From: Candidatus Omnitrophota bacterium | Lineage (GTDB): Bacteria > Omnitrophota > Gorgyraeia > Gygaellales > Profunditerraquicolaceae | DNA: 34,100 nucleotides | Direction: 5' to 3' | NCBI GenBank assembly: GCA_016782485.1 | Contig: JADHYK010000006.1 | Coordinates: 1 to 34,100, forward strand | Part shown: positions 16,481-24,593 of the stretch, in pieces | How the letters are laid out: each line of letters starts with the position of its first letter | How positions within the stretch are numbered: the first letter of the stretch is position 1 | The notes under the pieces: generated by a model | What the model was told of the DNA's origin: nothing | The model's database searches: none | The model's input: the letters and a program-made list of their open reading frames with translations, nothing else | Program-made: the position numbers and the translations under genes

Positions 16481-17608
16481 TTATCCTAAACTCCTGCGGA
16501 ACCTCAAGGTACTTAAAGTAATGATAAAGCAGCCCATGACCAGAAGCGGCAGGAGCTGCACCCAAATAATCTCAATGCCTACGCCTTTTAAAAAGATACT
16601 CCTGATTACCACCATAAAATAACGCAGCGGGTTTATAAAGGTAAACTGCTGGATGATTTTCGGCATATTCGCTATCGGATAGGCGAATCCGGAGAGAAGC
16701 ACCGTCGGCATATAGAAGAGGAAAACCGACATCATCGCCTCCTGCTGGGTCGAGGATATCGTGGAGATAAACAGGCCTATCCCTAAAGTGGTAAATAAAT
16801 ATATGCAGGTGGAAAACAGCAGTAAAAACAGGTTCCCCCTTAAGGGCACATGAAACCAGAGCACCCCCAGCGCGGTAATCAGGGCAATCTGGATCAGCGC
16901 GATTACCGCAAAAGGAAGGAGCTTGCCGATAATAAGCTCGATCGGCTTCAGCGGGCTGACCATCAATTGCTCCATGGTGCCGATCTCCTTTTCTTTGACT
17001 ATAGCCATGGCAGTCAGTAAAAGAGACATCATGGTTACGATGGTAGCGATTACCCCCGGCAGGTAATAGTTCCTTGAGACCAGGTTGCCGTTAAACCAGG
17101 CGCGGTCCCGTAAATCCACCTTGGGTATATTCGCTATTTCTTTGGTAGCCTCAATCTTCTGGTTCAGGAGGTATTGCTGGTAATTGCTGACCACGGTATT
17201 GGCATAACCCATGATAATCATCGTGGTATTTGAATCAGAGCCGTCATAAGCCAGTTGTATGGCGGCACTTTTTGAGGCATTAATGTCGCGGCCAAAACCG
17301 CGGTCTATATGGATGACTACGCTGGCTAAGCCCTTATCCAGGACTTGGTTCTGCTCCTCCTGGGTAAAGATATAGTGTTTGGGGACAAAATACTTGGAGT
17401 AGGTGAACCTGCGCAGCAGCTCCCGGCTTTCCGGCGTATTGTCCCGGTCGAGGATCGCGGTGGGGACGAAATTTATGTCTTTATTGGCGGCGTAGCCGAA
17501 GAGGATGATCTGAACCAGCGGGGTGATAAAAATAACCGTCTTCATCCGCGGGTCGCGGAAGATCTGTTTGAATTCTTTTACCAGGATCGCCATTGCCCGT
17601 TCAAACAT
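16481..17608 (-). CDS. ABC-2 type transporter permease (YhhJ/YbhR-like)
   Basis: N-terminal TM, large periplasmic domain, KEKEIGTMEQLMVSPLKPIELIIGKLLPF motif, five C-terminal TMs. Confidence 0.9.
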   Translation of the reverse strand: MFERAMAILVKEFKQIFRDPRMKTVIFITPLVQIILFGYAANKDINFVPTAILDRDNTPESRELLRRFTYSKYFVPKHYIFTQEEQNQVLDKGLASVVIHIDRGFGRDINASKSAAIQLAYDGSDSNTTMIIMGYANTVVSNYQQYLLNQKIEATKEIANIPKVDLRDRAWFNGNLVSRNYYLPGVIATIVTMMSLLLTAMAIVKEKEIGTMEQLMVSPLKPIELIIGKLLPFAVIALIQIALITALGVLWFHVPLRGNLFLLLFSTCIYLFTTLGIGLFISTISSTQQEAMMSVFLFYMPTVLLSGFAYPIANMPKIIQQFTFINPLRYFMVVIRSIFLKGVGIEIIWVQLLPLLVMGCFIITLSTLRFRRSLG

Positions 17609-17611
17609 AAT

Positions 17612-18754
17612 TTAGGCCACCTTTTTTTTGAACTTCTTCACCGCCAGGCCAAGCATCAGAAAAGCGAATAATAGCAGAAAAAGCCCCTCGTCCCACATCG
17701 TACGTATTCCGACGCCCTTTAAAAACAACGACCTTAAGATGACGATGTAATAGCGCGCCGGAATCAAATATGTAACTGCCTGTATAAACTTCGGCATATT
17801 AAAAATCGGGTAGATAAACCCGGAAAGAAGTATAGTCGGTATCATGGTGGTCAGGCTTGCCAATTGGCTGGCCATCAACTGCGTCTTGGCGACTACGGAA
17901 ATATAAATGCCCTGTGATAAAGCCCCGGTTAAAAACAGCACGCTGAAGAAGGCCAGCAGAAGGTAGCTGCCTCTAAAGGGGACACCAAATAAAAACCTGG
18001 CCATCACTACCCCCACCAACAGGTCAAAGGACCCGATGGCAAAATAGGGTATAAACTTGCCGATCACCAACTCCGGGGCTTTTACGGGAGTAGAGATCAA
18101 CTGTTCCATGGTCCCCCTCTCCCATTCCCGGGCAATGCAGAGGGAAGTAACCAATGCCGCGACAATCATAATGATTATTGCGATTACCCCCGGGACAATA
18201 AACCAGGTGCTGGTCAGGCCCATATTATACCAGATCCTCGAACGGGCATCCACTGATTCAGGGGCTGTAAGGCCTGCCTGAGCAAAGGTATCGGTCATAA
18301 GATTAACATTGTATTTGGAGACTACGGTCTGCACGTAGCCCCTGGCGATAAGCGCGGTATTGGCATCGCTTCCGTCTAATATTAACTGCAGCGGCGCTGG
18401 TTTACCGGACTCCAGATAATGAGAGAAATGTTTTGGAACAATCAAGGCCATCAATACATGGCCGCTGTCAATCATATGCTGGATATCGCGGTAGTTATCG
18501 CTATAGGTGACTATTCTGAAATACCTGGAATTTTTAAAATTCAGCAGAAAATTGCGGGTAAGCTCGGAACCTGCGTCCTGATTCCAGACTACCGTGCGCA
18601 CGTGGTCAATATCCAGGGAGAGCCCGTAGCCGAAGATAAAAAGCAGGAAGATCGGAATCGCAAGAGACAGTCCCAGCGAACGCGGGTCGCGCTTAATCTG
18701 CACAAATTCTTTCCAAGCTATGGCTTTAATTCTTATGAGGCTCTGTCTGGTCAT
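17612..18754 (-). CDS. ABC-2 type transporter permease (YbhS-like)
   Basis: Same architecture; REWERGTMEQLISTPVKAPELVIGKFIPY. Confidence 0.9.
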   Translation of the reverse strand: MTRQSLIRIKAIAWKEFVQIKRDPRSLGLSLAIPIFLLFIFGYGLSLDIDHVRTVVWNQDAGSELTRNFLLNFKNSRYFRIVTYSDNYRDIQHMIDSGHVLMALIVPKHFSHYLESGKPAPLQLILDGSDANTALIARGYVQTVVSKYNVNLMTDTFAQAGLTAPESVDARSRIWYNMGLTSTWFIVPGVIAIIIMIVAALVTSLCIAREWERGTMEQLISTPVKAPELVIGKFIPYFAIGSFDLLVGVVMARFLFGVPFRGSYLLLAFFSVLFLTGALSQGIYISVVAKTQLMASQLASLTTMIPTILLSGFIYPIFNMPKFIQAVTYLIPARYYIVILRSLFLKGVGIRTMWDEGLFLLLFAFLMLGLAVKKFKKKVA

Positions 18755-19676
18755 AATTTTCTATCGAGGAAACAAACACGTCTTCCAGGGAGGGAAGGAT
18801 TTTATTGACGCTAAACTCGCCTGCTTTCTCCTTCTCCAGAAAGTCCCTTATCGCAGGTATTGCCTTGGAGCTGTCATAGACAACCGTATGGATTGTCGCT
18901 CCGAAGAGCGCGGCCTCCTTGACCCCTTCAATTTTACTCACCCGGTCAAGCCAGTCCTGGGAATTAGGTAAGGCGATCTCAACCACTTCATTTTTCATGT
19001 TTTTGGTCTTCATCTCTTCCGGGGTTCCTGCGGCGATAATTGTGCCGTGGTAGATTAAAACCATGCGGTTACAGTTCTCCGCCTCATCCATATAATGCGT
19101 GGTGACAAAGATGGTTACCCCGTGAGAAGCCAGCTCTTTGATCGTGCCCCAGAAGTTGGCGCGGGTTATCGGGTCAACCCCTGAGGTCGGCTCATCCAGA
19201 AAGATGATCCTCGGCTTATGCAGGAGCGCGCAGCCCAGCGCAAGGCGCTGCTTCCATCCGCCGGCGAGCGTGGCGGTAAGACGCGATTCCATCCCTTCTA
19301 ACCCGGCGGTGTGCAGGGCAGCTGCAAAACGTTCTTTCTTTTCCTGAGCCGGAATCCTGTATATGCCGCTGTAAAAATTAATGTTTTCTTCCACGGTCAA
19401 ATCATTATAGAGAGAAAATTTCTGCGACATATATCCGATATGCTCCTTGATCTTATGCTGCTCTTTGATAATATCGTAACCGCCCACCGTGCCCGAACCG
19501 GAGGTGGGAGAAATTATCCCGCAGAGCATCCTGATGGTGGTGGATTTGCCCGCCCCGTTGGGCCCGAGAAAACCGAAAATCTCGCCCCTCTCTACTTCAA
19601 AGTTAATCCGGTTGACCGCGGTAAAATCGCCGAACTTCTTTTCCAGGTTCTGCACGCTTACGGCAATGTCATCCAT
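18726..19676 (-). CDS. ABC transporter ATP-binding protein
   Basis: GFLGPNGAGKSTTIRML Walker A, LAGGWKQRLALGCALLHKPRIIFLDEPTSGVDP. Confidence 0.95.
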   Translation of the reverse strand: MDDIAVSVQNLEKKFGDFTAVNRINFEVERGEIFGFLGPNGAGKSTTIRMLCGIISPTSGSGTVGGYDIIKEQHKIKEHIGYMSQKFSLYNDLTVEENINFYSGIYRIPAQEKKERFAAALHTAGLEGMESRLTATLAGGWKQRLALGCALLHKPRIIFLDEPTSGVDPITRANFWGTIKELASHGVTIFVTTHYMDEAENCNRMVLIYHGTIIAAGTPEEMKTKNMKNEVVEIALPNSQDWLDRVSKIEGVKEAALFGATIHTVVYDSSKAIPAIRDFLEKEKAGEFSVNKILPSLEDVFVSSIENYDQTEPHKN

Positions 19677-19689
19677 AATTATTCAATTA

Positions 19690-19748
19690 GCGGATAGCGG
19701 ATAGTAAAAGTTTCCCTATACGCTCTACGCTATACGCTCTACGCTATC
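19690..19748. repeat. Heptameric tandem repeats AGCGGAT x2 and AGCGTA(G/T) x4
   Basis: + strand AGCGGATAGCGGAT; minus strand AGCGTAGAGCGTATAGCGTAGAGCGTAT, containing the upstream ATPase stop codon. Confidence 0.75.
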
Positions 19749-20474
19749 CTTTTCGGTTTCATTTATTATCGCAATGAATGCCTCTTCCAGGGTCTTGACA
19801 TTACATTCTTTTTTGATCTTATCGGGAGAATCGCAGCGCAGAAGCTTGCCCTTATGCAACATGCCGACCCTGCGGCAACGCTCGGCTTCATCAAGGTAAC
19901 TAGTGGAGCAGAAAATGGTAACCTTCTCCTTAAGCAGCTCATATAATATATTCCAGAAATCCCTGCGGGAGACCGGGTCAACGCCGTTGGTGGGCTCATC
20001 CAGAAATAAGACGCGGGGGGTATGGATCAGGGCGCAGGCAAGGCCCAATTTCTGTTTCATACCTCCGGAGAGCTTGCCGGCAAAACGCTGTTTAAAGGGA
20101 AGAAGCCCGGAAAACCCGAGCAGGCGCTCGATATCTTGTTCGCGTTTTTCTTTAGCCACGCCGTAAACATCGGCGTAAAAATTGATGTTCTCCAAGACGC
20201 TTAATTCTTCGTAAAGCCCGAAACGCTGGGACATATAAGCGATGTTCTCTTTTAACGGTTCGGCTTCCTTCACGGTATGTTTGTTATAAACCCAGGCCTC
20301 GCCTTCGCTAGGGTCTAAAATTCCGGTTAAAAGGCGCATGGTAGTGGTCTTTCCTGCCCCATCCGGGCCGACCAGGCCGAAGATCTCCGCCTCTTCTACC
20401 TCTAAGTTCAGGTGGTCAAGGGCGGTCAATGCCCCGAATTTACGGGTAAGGTTTTCGGCTTTAATCGTAATCAT
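19725..20474 (-). CDS. ABC transporter ATP-binding protein
   Basis: GLVGPDGAGKTTTMRLL, KLSGGMKQKLGLACALIHTPRVLFLDEPTNGVDP. Confidence 0.95.
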   Translation of the reverse strand: MITIKAENLTRKFGALTALDHLNLEVEEAEIFGLVGPDGAGKTTTMRLLTGILDPSEGEAWVYNKHTVKEAEPLKENIAYMSQRFGLYEELSVLENINFYADVYGVAKEKREQDIERLLGFSGLLPFKQRFAGKLSGGMKQKLGLACALIHTPRVLFLDEPTNGVDPVSRRDFWNILYELLKEKVTIFCSTSYLDEAERCRRVGMLHKGKLLRCDSPDKIKKECNVKTLEEAFIAIINETEKDSVERIA

Positions 20475-21325
20475 TTTTCGGCAATCATTATATAGGCATC
20501 TGCGGGCATCCCCGGCTTTAAGTCCAGGCTGGAATTATCAACCCGCACCTTTATCCTGTAAACGTATTTGACTCTTTCTTCGGTAGTCTGGATGTATTTA
20601 GGGGTAAACTCCGTCTGTTCGGAAATGAATGAAATCCAGCCGTCATATTTCTTATCGCGGTAAGTATCAGTTTTGACGTATGCGCTCTGCCCTAATTTAA
20701 CCTTTGCCAGATCCCTTTCGTTAATATAAGCGGTCACCCAGATATCATTCAAATCGATTGCCGTAAAAACAGGCGCACCTATCTGCACCACCTCTCCGGT
20801 CTCTGCGCTCTTGGAGGTTACATAGCCGTTAAGCGGGGAGGCTAAACGCGCAAAACCCAGCCTCGTATTTGCCAGCTCCAGAGAGGCGCGCAGTTGTGCT
20901 ATCCTTGCCTTGGTGGCATCGGCTTTGGTCCTGGCCTCGTCTCTTTTCTGCACGGAGATTGCCCCGGCCTTCAGCAAGTTCTCTGCCCTGATATAATCGT
21001 CGTAATCCAGTTTATACTGCACCTCGGCGGCCTTAAGCGAGGCCTCCTGTTCTGCCTTTATCTTCTCCAGCTCATCGGTGTCCAGCCTGGCTACTATATC
21101 TCCGCGCTTCAGGAGTATCCCTTCATCGGCCAGAAGTTTTTCAATCTGGCCTTCGACCCGGAAAGAAATGCGCACCTCATTGCCCTCTATGTTTCCGGAT
21201 ACCTTGACGACGTTTTTATTCTTTTCATCCCTCTCCCAGATTGCAAAAAAGATTATGCCCGCAATTACGGCGGATAAAATTAGAGCGATGATTATTATTT
21301 TTTTAGTCGGTATTTTTTTCATCAC
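20471..21325 (-). CDS. HlyD-family periplasmic adaptor
   Basis: N-terminal signal anchor, biotinyl-lipoyl-like halves, coiled coil, RLGFARLASPLNGYVTSKSAETGEVVQIGAPVFTAIDLNDIWVTAYINERDL. Confidence 0.93.
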   Translation of the reverse strand: MMKKIPTKKIIIIALILSAVIAGIIFFAIWERDEKNKNVVKVSGNIEGNEVRISFRVEGQIEKLLADEGILLKRGDIVARLDTDELEKIKAEQEASLKAAEVQYKLDYDDYIRAENLLKAGAISVQKRDEARTKADATKARIAQLRASLELANTRLGFARLASPLNGYVTSKSAETGEVVQIGAPVFTAIDLNDIWVTAYINERDLAKVKLGQSAYVKTDTYRDKKYDGWISFISEQTEFTPKYIQTTEERVKYVYRIKVRVDNSSLDLKPGMPADAYIMIAEK

Positions 21326-22910
21326 TTGCCTCCTTTAACGGATACGCCCTGCCCATAGTCCGGTCTAATGCTGCCTCTGCCATAATATAATCATAAATGC
21401 CTTCGGAAAGATTTTTTTCTACCTGAGATAAAGCCACCTGCGCATCTAAAACATCCAGGTTAGTCCCTACGCCGTTGTCGTAACCAATCTCGGAGATCCT
21501 CAGCGCATCCTGGGCCTCTGCGATATTATCCTTCTGGGAATCGATAATCGACTGGGCCTTGACCAGGTCGAGGCAGGCCTTTCTTATGTCCACCGCCACC
21601 TGTTCAATCAAATCCTCCTTCGCAAGGTTGGCCTGTGCATAGCGGGCCTTTGCCTGCTCTACCTTTGACTTGGTATAAAAACCGTCAAATATCGGCATGG
21701 TAAAGGTTACGCCGATATTCCAGTTATTGTGCCTTTTGTTGAACATATCCCCCCAGTTATTCGAGATATAATCATATCCTCCGCCGGCATCAATCTGCGG
21801 CAGGCCGCTTGAACGGGCTACCTTAATCGCCCATTTCTTTATATCAATGCCCAGGGATCTCAAAATCATCTCCGGCATATTCAGGTATGCCTCTTTTAAA
21901 AACTCTCCTTCGTTAATATCAACCTGCCGGTAATCAAGTTTACCATCCGGCTCGATCGCATCCTGCATCTTTAAATAAAGCAGTTTTTTAAGCTCTGCCT
22001 TTATCAAATCAACCGCGGCCGTAGCTTTGACCAGCTCCGGCACCGTCAGGGAGACATGGACCTTTGACTGTAACAGGTCGAATTTAGAGGAGGTCCCGTG
22101 TTCAAATTTGCGTTTTACGTTTTGATAATGGTCCTCTGCCTGGTCCACCAGGTCTTGCATAATGCGTTCGGTCTCATACGCCAGAAGCAGGCCGTAAAAA
22201 AGCCTCTTTGCCTCAAATTCGATATCCAGCTTTTTAGCCCGCAGTGTCTCCTCCTGGGTAGTCAGCCCCAACTTTGCCATCGCTAATTTGGAGATGTTTG
22301 CCCCGCCGGTAAATATCGATTCATCAAAACTGACCCCCAATTGATTGTCATCCATAAAACCGGAAAAGATCCTGACATCTTTTTTGCCGCTGCCGCCGGA
22401 TTTTTCCAGCACTGCCCCGTTATGGGTATATGCGCTATCCAGGTTCAATTTGGGCATAAAGTTGCTTTTTGCCTCCAGTATCTGGCCCCTGGCAACCTGG
22501 ATCTCCTGTTCCTGAATCTGGATCTGCCTGTTATTCTCAAAGGCTATTGATATGGCATCCTTAAGCGACAGGAATAAGGCCGGATCGCTTTTATCCTGGC
22601 AATAAGAACCGCGGGGAAGAATAAAAATTGCCAGGAGTAAGAAAATTAAAGCGATAATACCTTCTGTCTTAAATAAAATACTCTTCAGCTCCTTATATAT
22701 AGGATATTCTTTATTGGCCCGGAAATATCTGGCGTTGGCCCTGAACTCGCTTAACAGTATCCCCTGACTCTCCATGGTATTGAGAGTCCTCTGGAAGACC
22801 CCCGGCTTCTTATGCAGAAACCTGCCGATCTGCTGCATGTAGAAAGACTCGTTGGGGTGGGTATAGAAAAGCTTCAGCAGTTTTGCCCTGTTTTTACTTA
22901 GCTCTTTCAT
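21303..22910 (-). CDS. Fusion: N-terminal winged-HTH + hydrophobic segment + TolC-family outer-membrane efflux protein
   Basis: Residues ~1-80 KNRAKLLKLFYTHPNESFYMQQIGRFLHKKPGVFQRTLNTMESQGILLSEFRANARYFRANKEYPIYKELKSILF are wHTH-like; IIALIFLLLAIFIL is hydrophobic; remainder is TolC/OEP-like. Single uninterrupted ORF. Confidence 0.85.
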   Translation of the reverse strand: MKELSKNRAKLLKLFYTHPNESFYMQQIGRFLHKKPGVFQRTLNTMESQGILLSEFRANARYFRANKEYPIYKELKSILFKTEGIIALIFLLLAIFILPRGSYCQDKSDPALFLSLKDAISIAFENNRQIQIQEQEIQVARGQILEAKSNFMPKLNLDSAYTHNGAVLEKSGGSGKKDVRIFSGFMDDNQLGVSFDESIFTGGANISKLAMAKLGLTTQEETLRAKKLDIEFEAKRLFYGLLLAYETERIMQDLVDQAEDHYQNVKRKFEHGTSSKFDLLQSKVHVSLTVPELVKATAAVDLIKAELKKLLYLKMQDAIEPDGKLDYRQVDINEGEFLKEAYLNMPEMILRSLGIDIKKWAIKVARSSGLPQIDAGGGYDYISNNWGDMFNKRHNNWNIGVTFTMPIFDGFYTKSKVEQAKARYAQANLAKEDLIEQVAVDIRKACLDLVKAQSIIDSQKDNIAEAQDALRISEIGYDNGVGTNLDVLDAQVALSQVEKNLSEGIYDYIMAEAALDRTMGRAYPLKEASDEKNTD

Positions 22911-22924
22911 CGTATCCGCCTATA

Positions 22925-22985
22925 TATGCATTTTGCATACAAATATATGCATTGTGAATATAATTATATGCATTTAGCATACAAT
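22925..22985. repeat. Three 21-bp-phased dyad iterons, probable operator array
   Basis: ATGCAT at 22926, 22947 and 22968. Dyads: TATGCATTTTGCATA, TATGCATTGTGAATA, TATGCATTTAGCATA. Confidence 0.88.
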
Positions 22986-22991
22986 TGTCAA
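22963..22991 (-). promoter_or_regulatory. Consensus sigma70 promoter for the efflux operon, overlapped by the iterons
   Basis: Minus strand TTGACA-N17-TATAAT, both hexamers perfect. Confidence 0.9.
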
Positions 22992-23028
22992 GAGAAATCT
23001 TGGGCCCTAAGGCCAAGATTTCTCTTGA
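22989..23028. repeat. 16-bp near-perfect palindrome at the -35 of the efflux promoter
   Basis: TCAAGAGAAATCTTGG...CCAAGATTTCTCTTGA. Confidence 0.85.
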
Positions 23029-23067
23029 TCCTGAGGCGCTCTCTATTAATCCCAGCGCCGAAGGATC
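23027..23067. repeat. GAG/CGAA hairpin upstream of the efflux operon
   Basis: GATCCT-GA-GGCGCT...AGCGCC-GA-AGGATC. Confidence 0.75.
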
Positions 23068-23099
23068 TTACTCATATAGTATTTTATTGCGAAAAAAGA

Positions 23100-23134
23100 A
23101 AAGGGCGGTTCAGATTATCTGAACCGCCCTTTAC
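23100..23134 (-). terminator. Intrinsic terminator for the 23151-23534 gene
   Basis: Minus strand AAAGGGCGGTTCAGATAATCTGAACCGCCCTTTTCTTTTTT. Confidence 0.88.
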
Positions 23135-23150
23135 TGGAATGTATAAAGGA

Positions 23151-23534
23151 CTACTTTTCTTGATAAACGGTAATAACTTCGCCTGTATCCTGATCTACAA
23201 AGACCCAAACGTCTTTTGTAGGAGACTCTTCCGCAAAATCGAAAAATACCACTTGATACTTTTTCTCTACCAGTATGCCGCCCGGCAAATTGCCGTGGTT
23301 AGGGTCACTCGGCATCTCCTCTATCATCATAACCCTTTCTTCCCAAAGCGCATTCTCTTCGTCGTAGATAATCTCCACATCCTCCAGGACAATATCCGCA
23401 TCCTGCATTGCCTTTATTGCCACAGCCTTCAGCTGCTCTTCAGGTAACCCCTTCCCTACCTCTACCTGGGCAAATAAGGGCGATGATGCCAAAAGCAAAC
23501 CCAGCATCATTATTCCCGCCAGTAGCTTCTTCAT
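23151..23534 (-). CDS. Small secreted hypothetical protein, possibly PepSY-like
   Basis: Signal peptide MKKLLAGIMMLGLLLASSPLFA; SD AGGAGG; own promoter and terminator. Confidence 0.75.
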   Translation of the reverse strand: MKKLLAGIMMLGLLLASSPLFAQVEVGKGLPEEQLKAVAIKAMQDADIVLEDVEIIYDEENALWEERVMMIEEMPSDPNHGNLPGGILVEKKYQVVFFDFAEESPTKDVWVFVDQDTGEVITVYQEK

Positions 23535-23561
23535 GGTTCCTCCTTTTTTTCACACTAAAGA

Positions 23562-23590
23562 ATTATATACCCGATTTAGCTTAAAATCAA
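23562..23590 (-). promoter_or_regulatory. Sigma70-type promoter
   Basis: Minus strand TTGATT-N17-TATAAT upstream of the 23534 start. Confidence 0.7.
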
Positions 23591-23618
23591 CTGTTTTTTG
23601 CCTCTCTTGGCAGCTTTT

Positions 23619-24038
23619 TTAGAGGTCTATTTCGCGGATTTTTGCACGCAGAGTTTTTTTTAGGGAATGGCGGCGTTTTGCCTCCAGTATCTTTAGCTTT
23701 GCCTTCCTGGAGCGCCGGCGCTTCTGCCGGCGGATCCTGGTGATACGCCTCTTCTCCTCAGACAACTCTCCCAGAACGACTGCCTCTATCTTAGCCGCCA
23801 GGATCCTTCTGGCAATAAAACGGTTTAAGGCCTGGGAGCGTTCCTTCTGGCATTTGACTTGGATCCCCGAAGGCAGGTGCTTAAGATAAACGCAGGTGGA
23901 GGTCTTATTGACATTCTGCCCGCCGGGGCCGGCAGACCTGATAAACTTCTCAACGATATCCGCCTCCCTGATGCCAAAGCGCAGCATCTTCTCCGACAAG
24001 GCCTTTTCTTTCTCAGGGCTTACCCCAAATCCAGACAT
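23619..24038 (-). CDS. Peptide chain release factor-like protein (RF-1 domain, GGQ)
   Basis: IRSAGPGGQNVNKTSTCVYLKHLPSGIQVKCQKERSQALNRFIARRIL and a basic C-terminal tail. Confidence 0.88.
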   Translation of the reverse strand: MSGFGVSPEKEKALSEKMLRFGIREADIVEKFIRSAGPGGQNVNKTSTCVYLKHLPSGIQVKCQKERSQALNRFIARRILAAKIEAVVLGELSEEKRRITRIRRQKRRRSRKAKLKILEAKRRHSLKKTLRAKIREIDL

Positions 24039-24049
24039 AGGCTCTTCTT

Positions 24050-24574
24050 TTATCTTTCTCTCAAGAATCTATCACCACCCCAGATCCATATTTCTCCTCC
24101 GGAAGGGGCGATGCAGGAACAGATATCGCCGTCACACTTGAATTTACCTACCTTTATTCTGGCAAGCATAGAACTATAATCCGTCTCTATCCCGCAGCTG
24201 CTGTCTATGGTAAAAATTTTCTGGAATTTATCGCCTTTGAGGCTGTAGATATCCAGGACCTCGGAATCATCCCTCTTTCTATAGTGCGCCGATATATGCT
24301 TACGCGGGCTGATATCCAGCTGCATAAACTCTAAATTTTTCAGGCGGCCGGGAACAGAAAAACTGCCTATCTCCATCTTATTCCTCTTCAGGGCGATAAT
24401 TATGGTCTTGGATTGCGTATCAAATTTATCTTTTACCTTTATAATCTCGTTGGCATTATCTGCGTTTATATCGGCCTGATACAATATATCCGTCGGCTCG
24501 TCCTTATATTTATCTATCGAAGAACAGCCGCTTAATAAAAACACAGTTATTATAACCGCGCATGCTATTTTCAT
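24050..24574 (-). CDS. Hypothetical lipoprotein
   Basis: Lipobox signal MKIACAVIITVFLLSGCSS. Confidence 0.7.
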   Translation of the reverse strand: MKIACAVIITVFLLSGCSSIDKYKDEPTDILYQADINADNANEIIKVKDKFDTQSKTIIIALKRNKMEIGSFSVPGRLKNLEFMQLDISPRKHISAHYRKRDDSEVLDIYSLKGDKFQKIFTIDSSCGIETDYSSMLARIKVGKFKCDGDICSCIAPSGGEIWIWGGDRFLRER

Positions 24575-24593
24575 TTTGTCTCCCGTATGTTAA

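Noticed and set aside
22925-22985. CRISPR array
   Set aside because: Only three short units with no unique spacers; each unit is an internal dyad over a promoter, so operator iterons fit better.
22926-23447. + strand 173-aa ORF starting MHFAYKYMHCEYNYMHLAYNC
   Set aside because: The repetitive N-terminus is just the translation of the 21-bp iterons; the ORF runs antisense through a terminator and a real secreted-protein gene.
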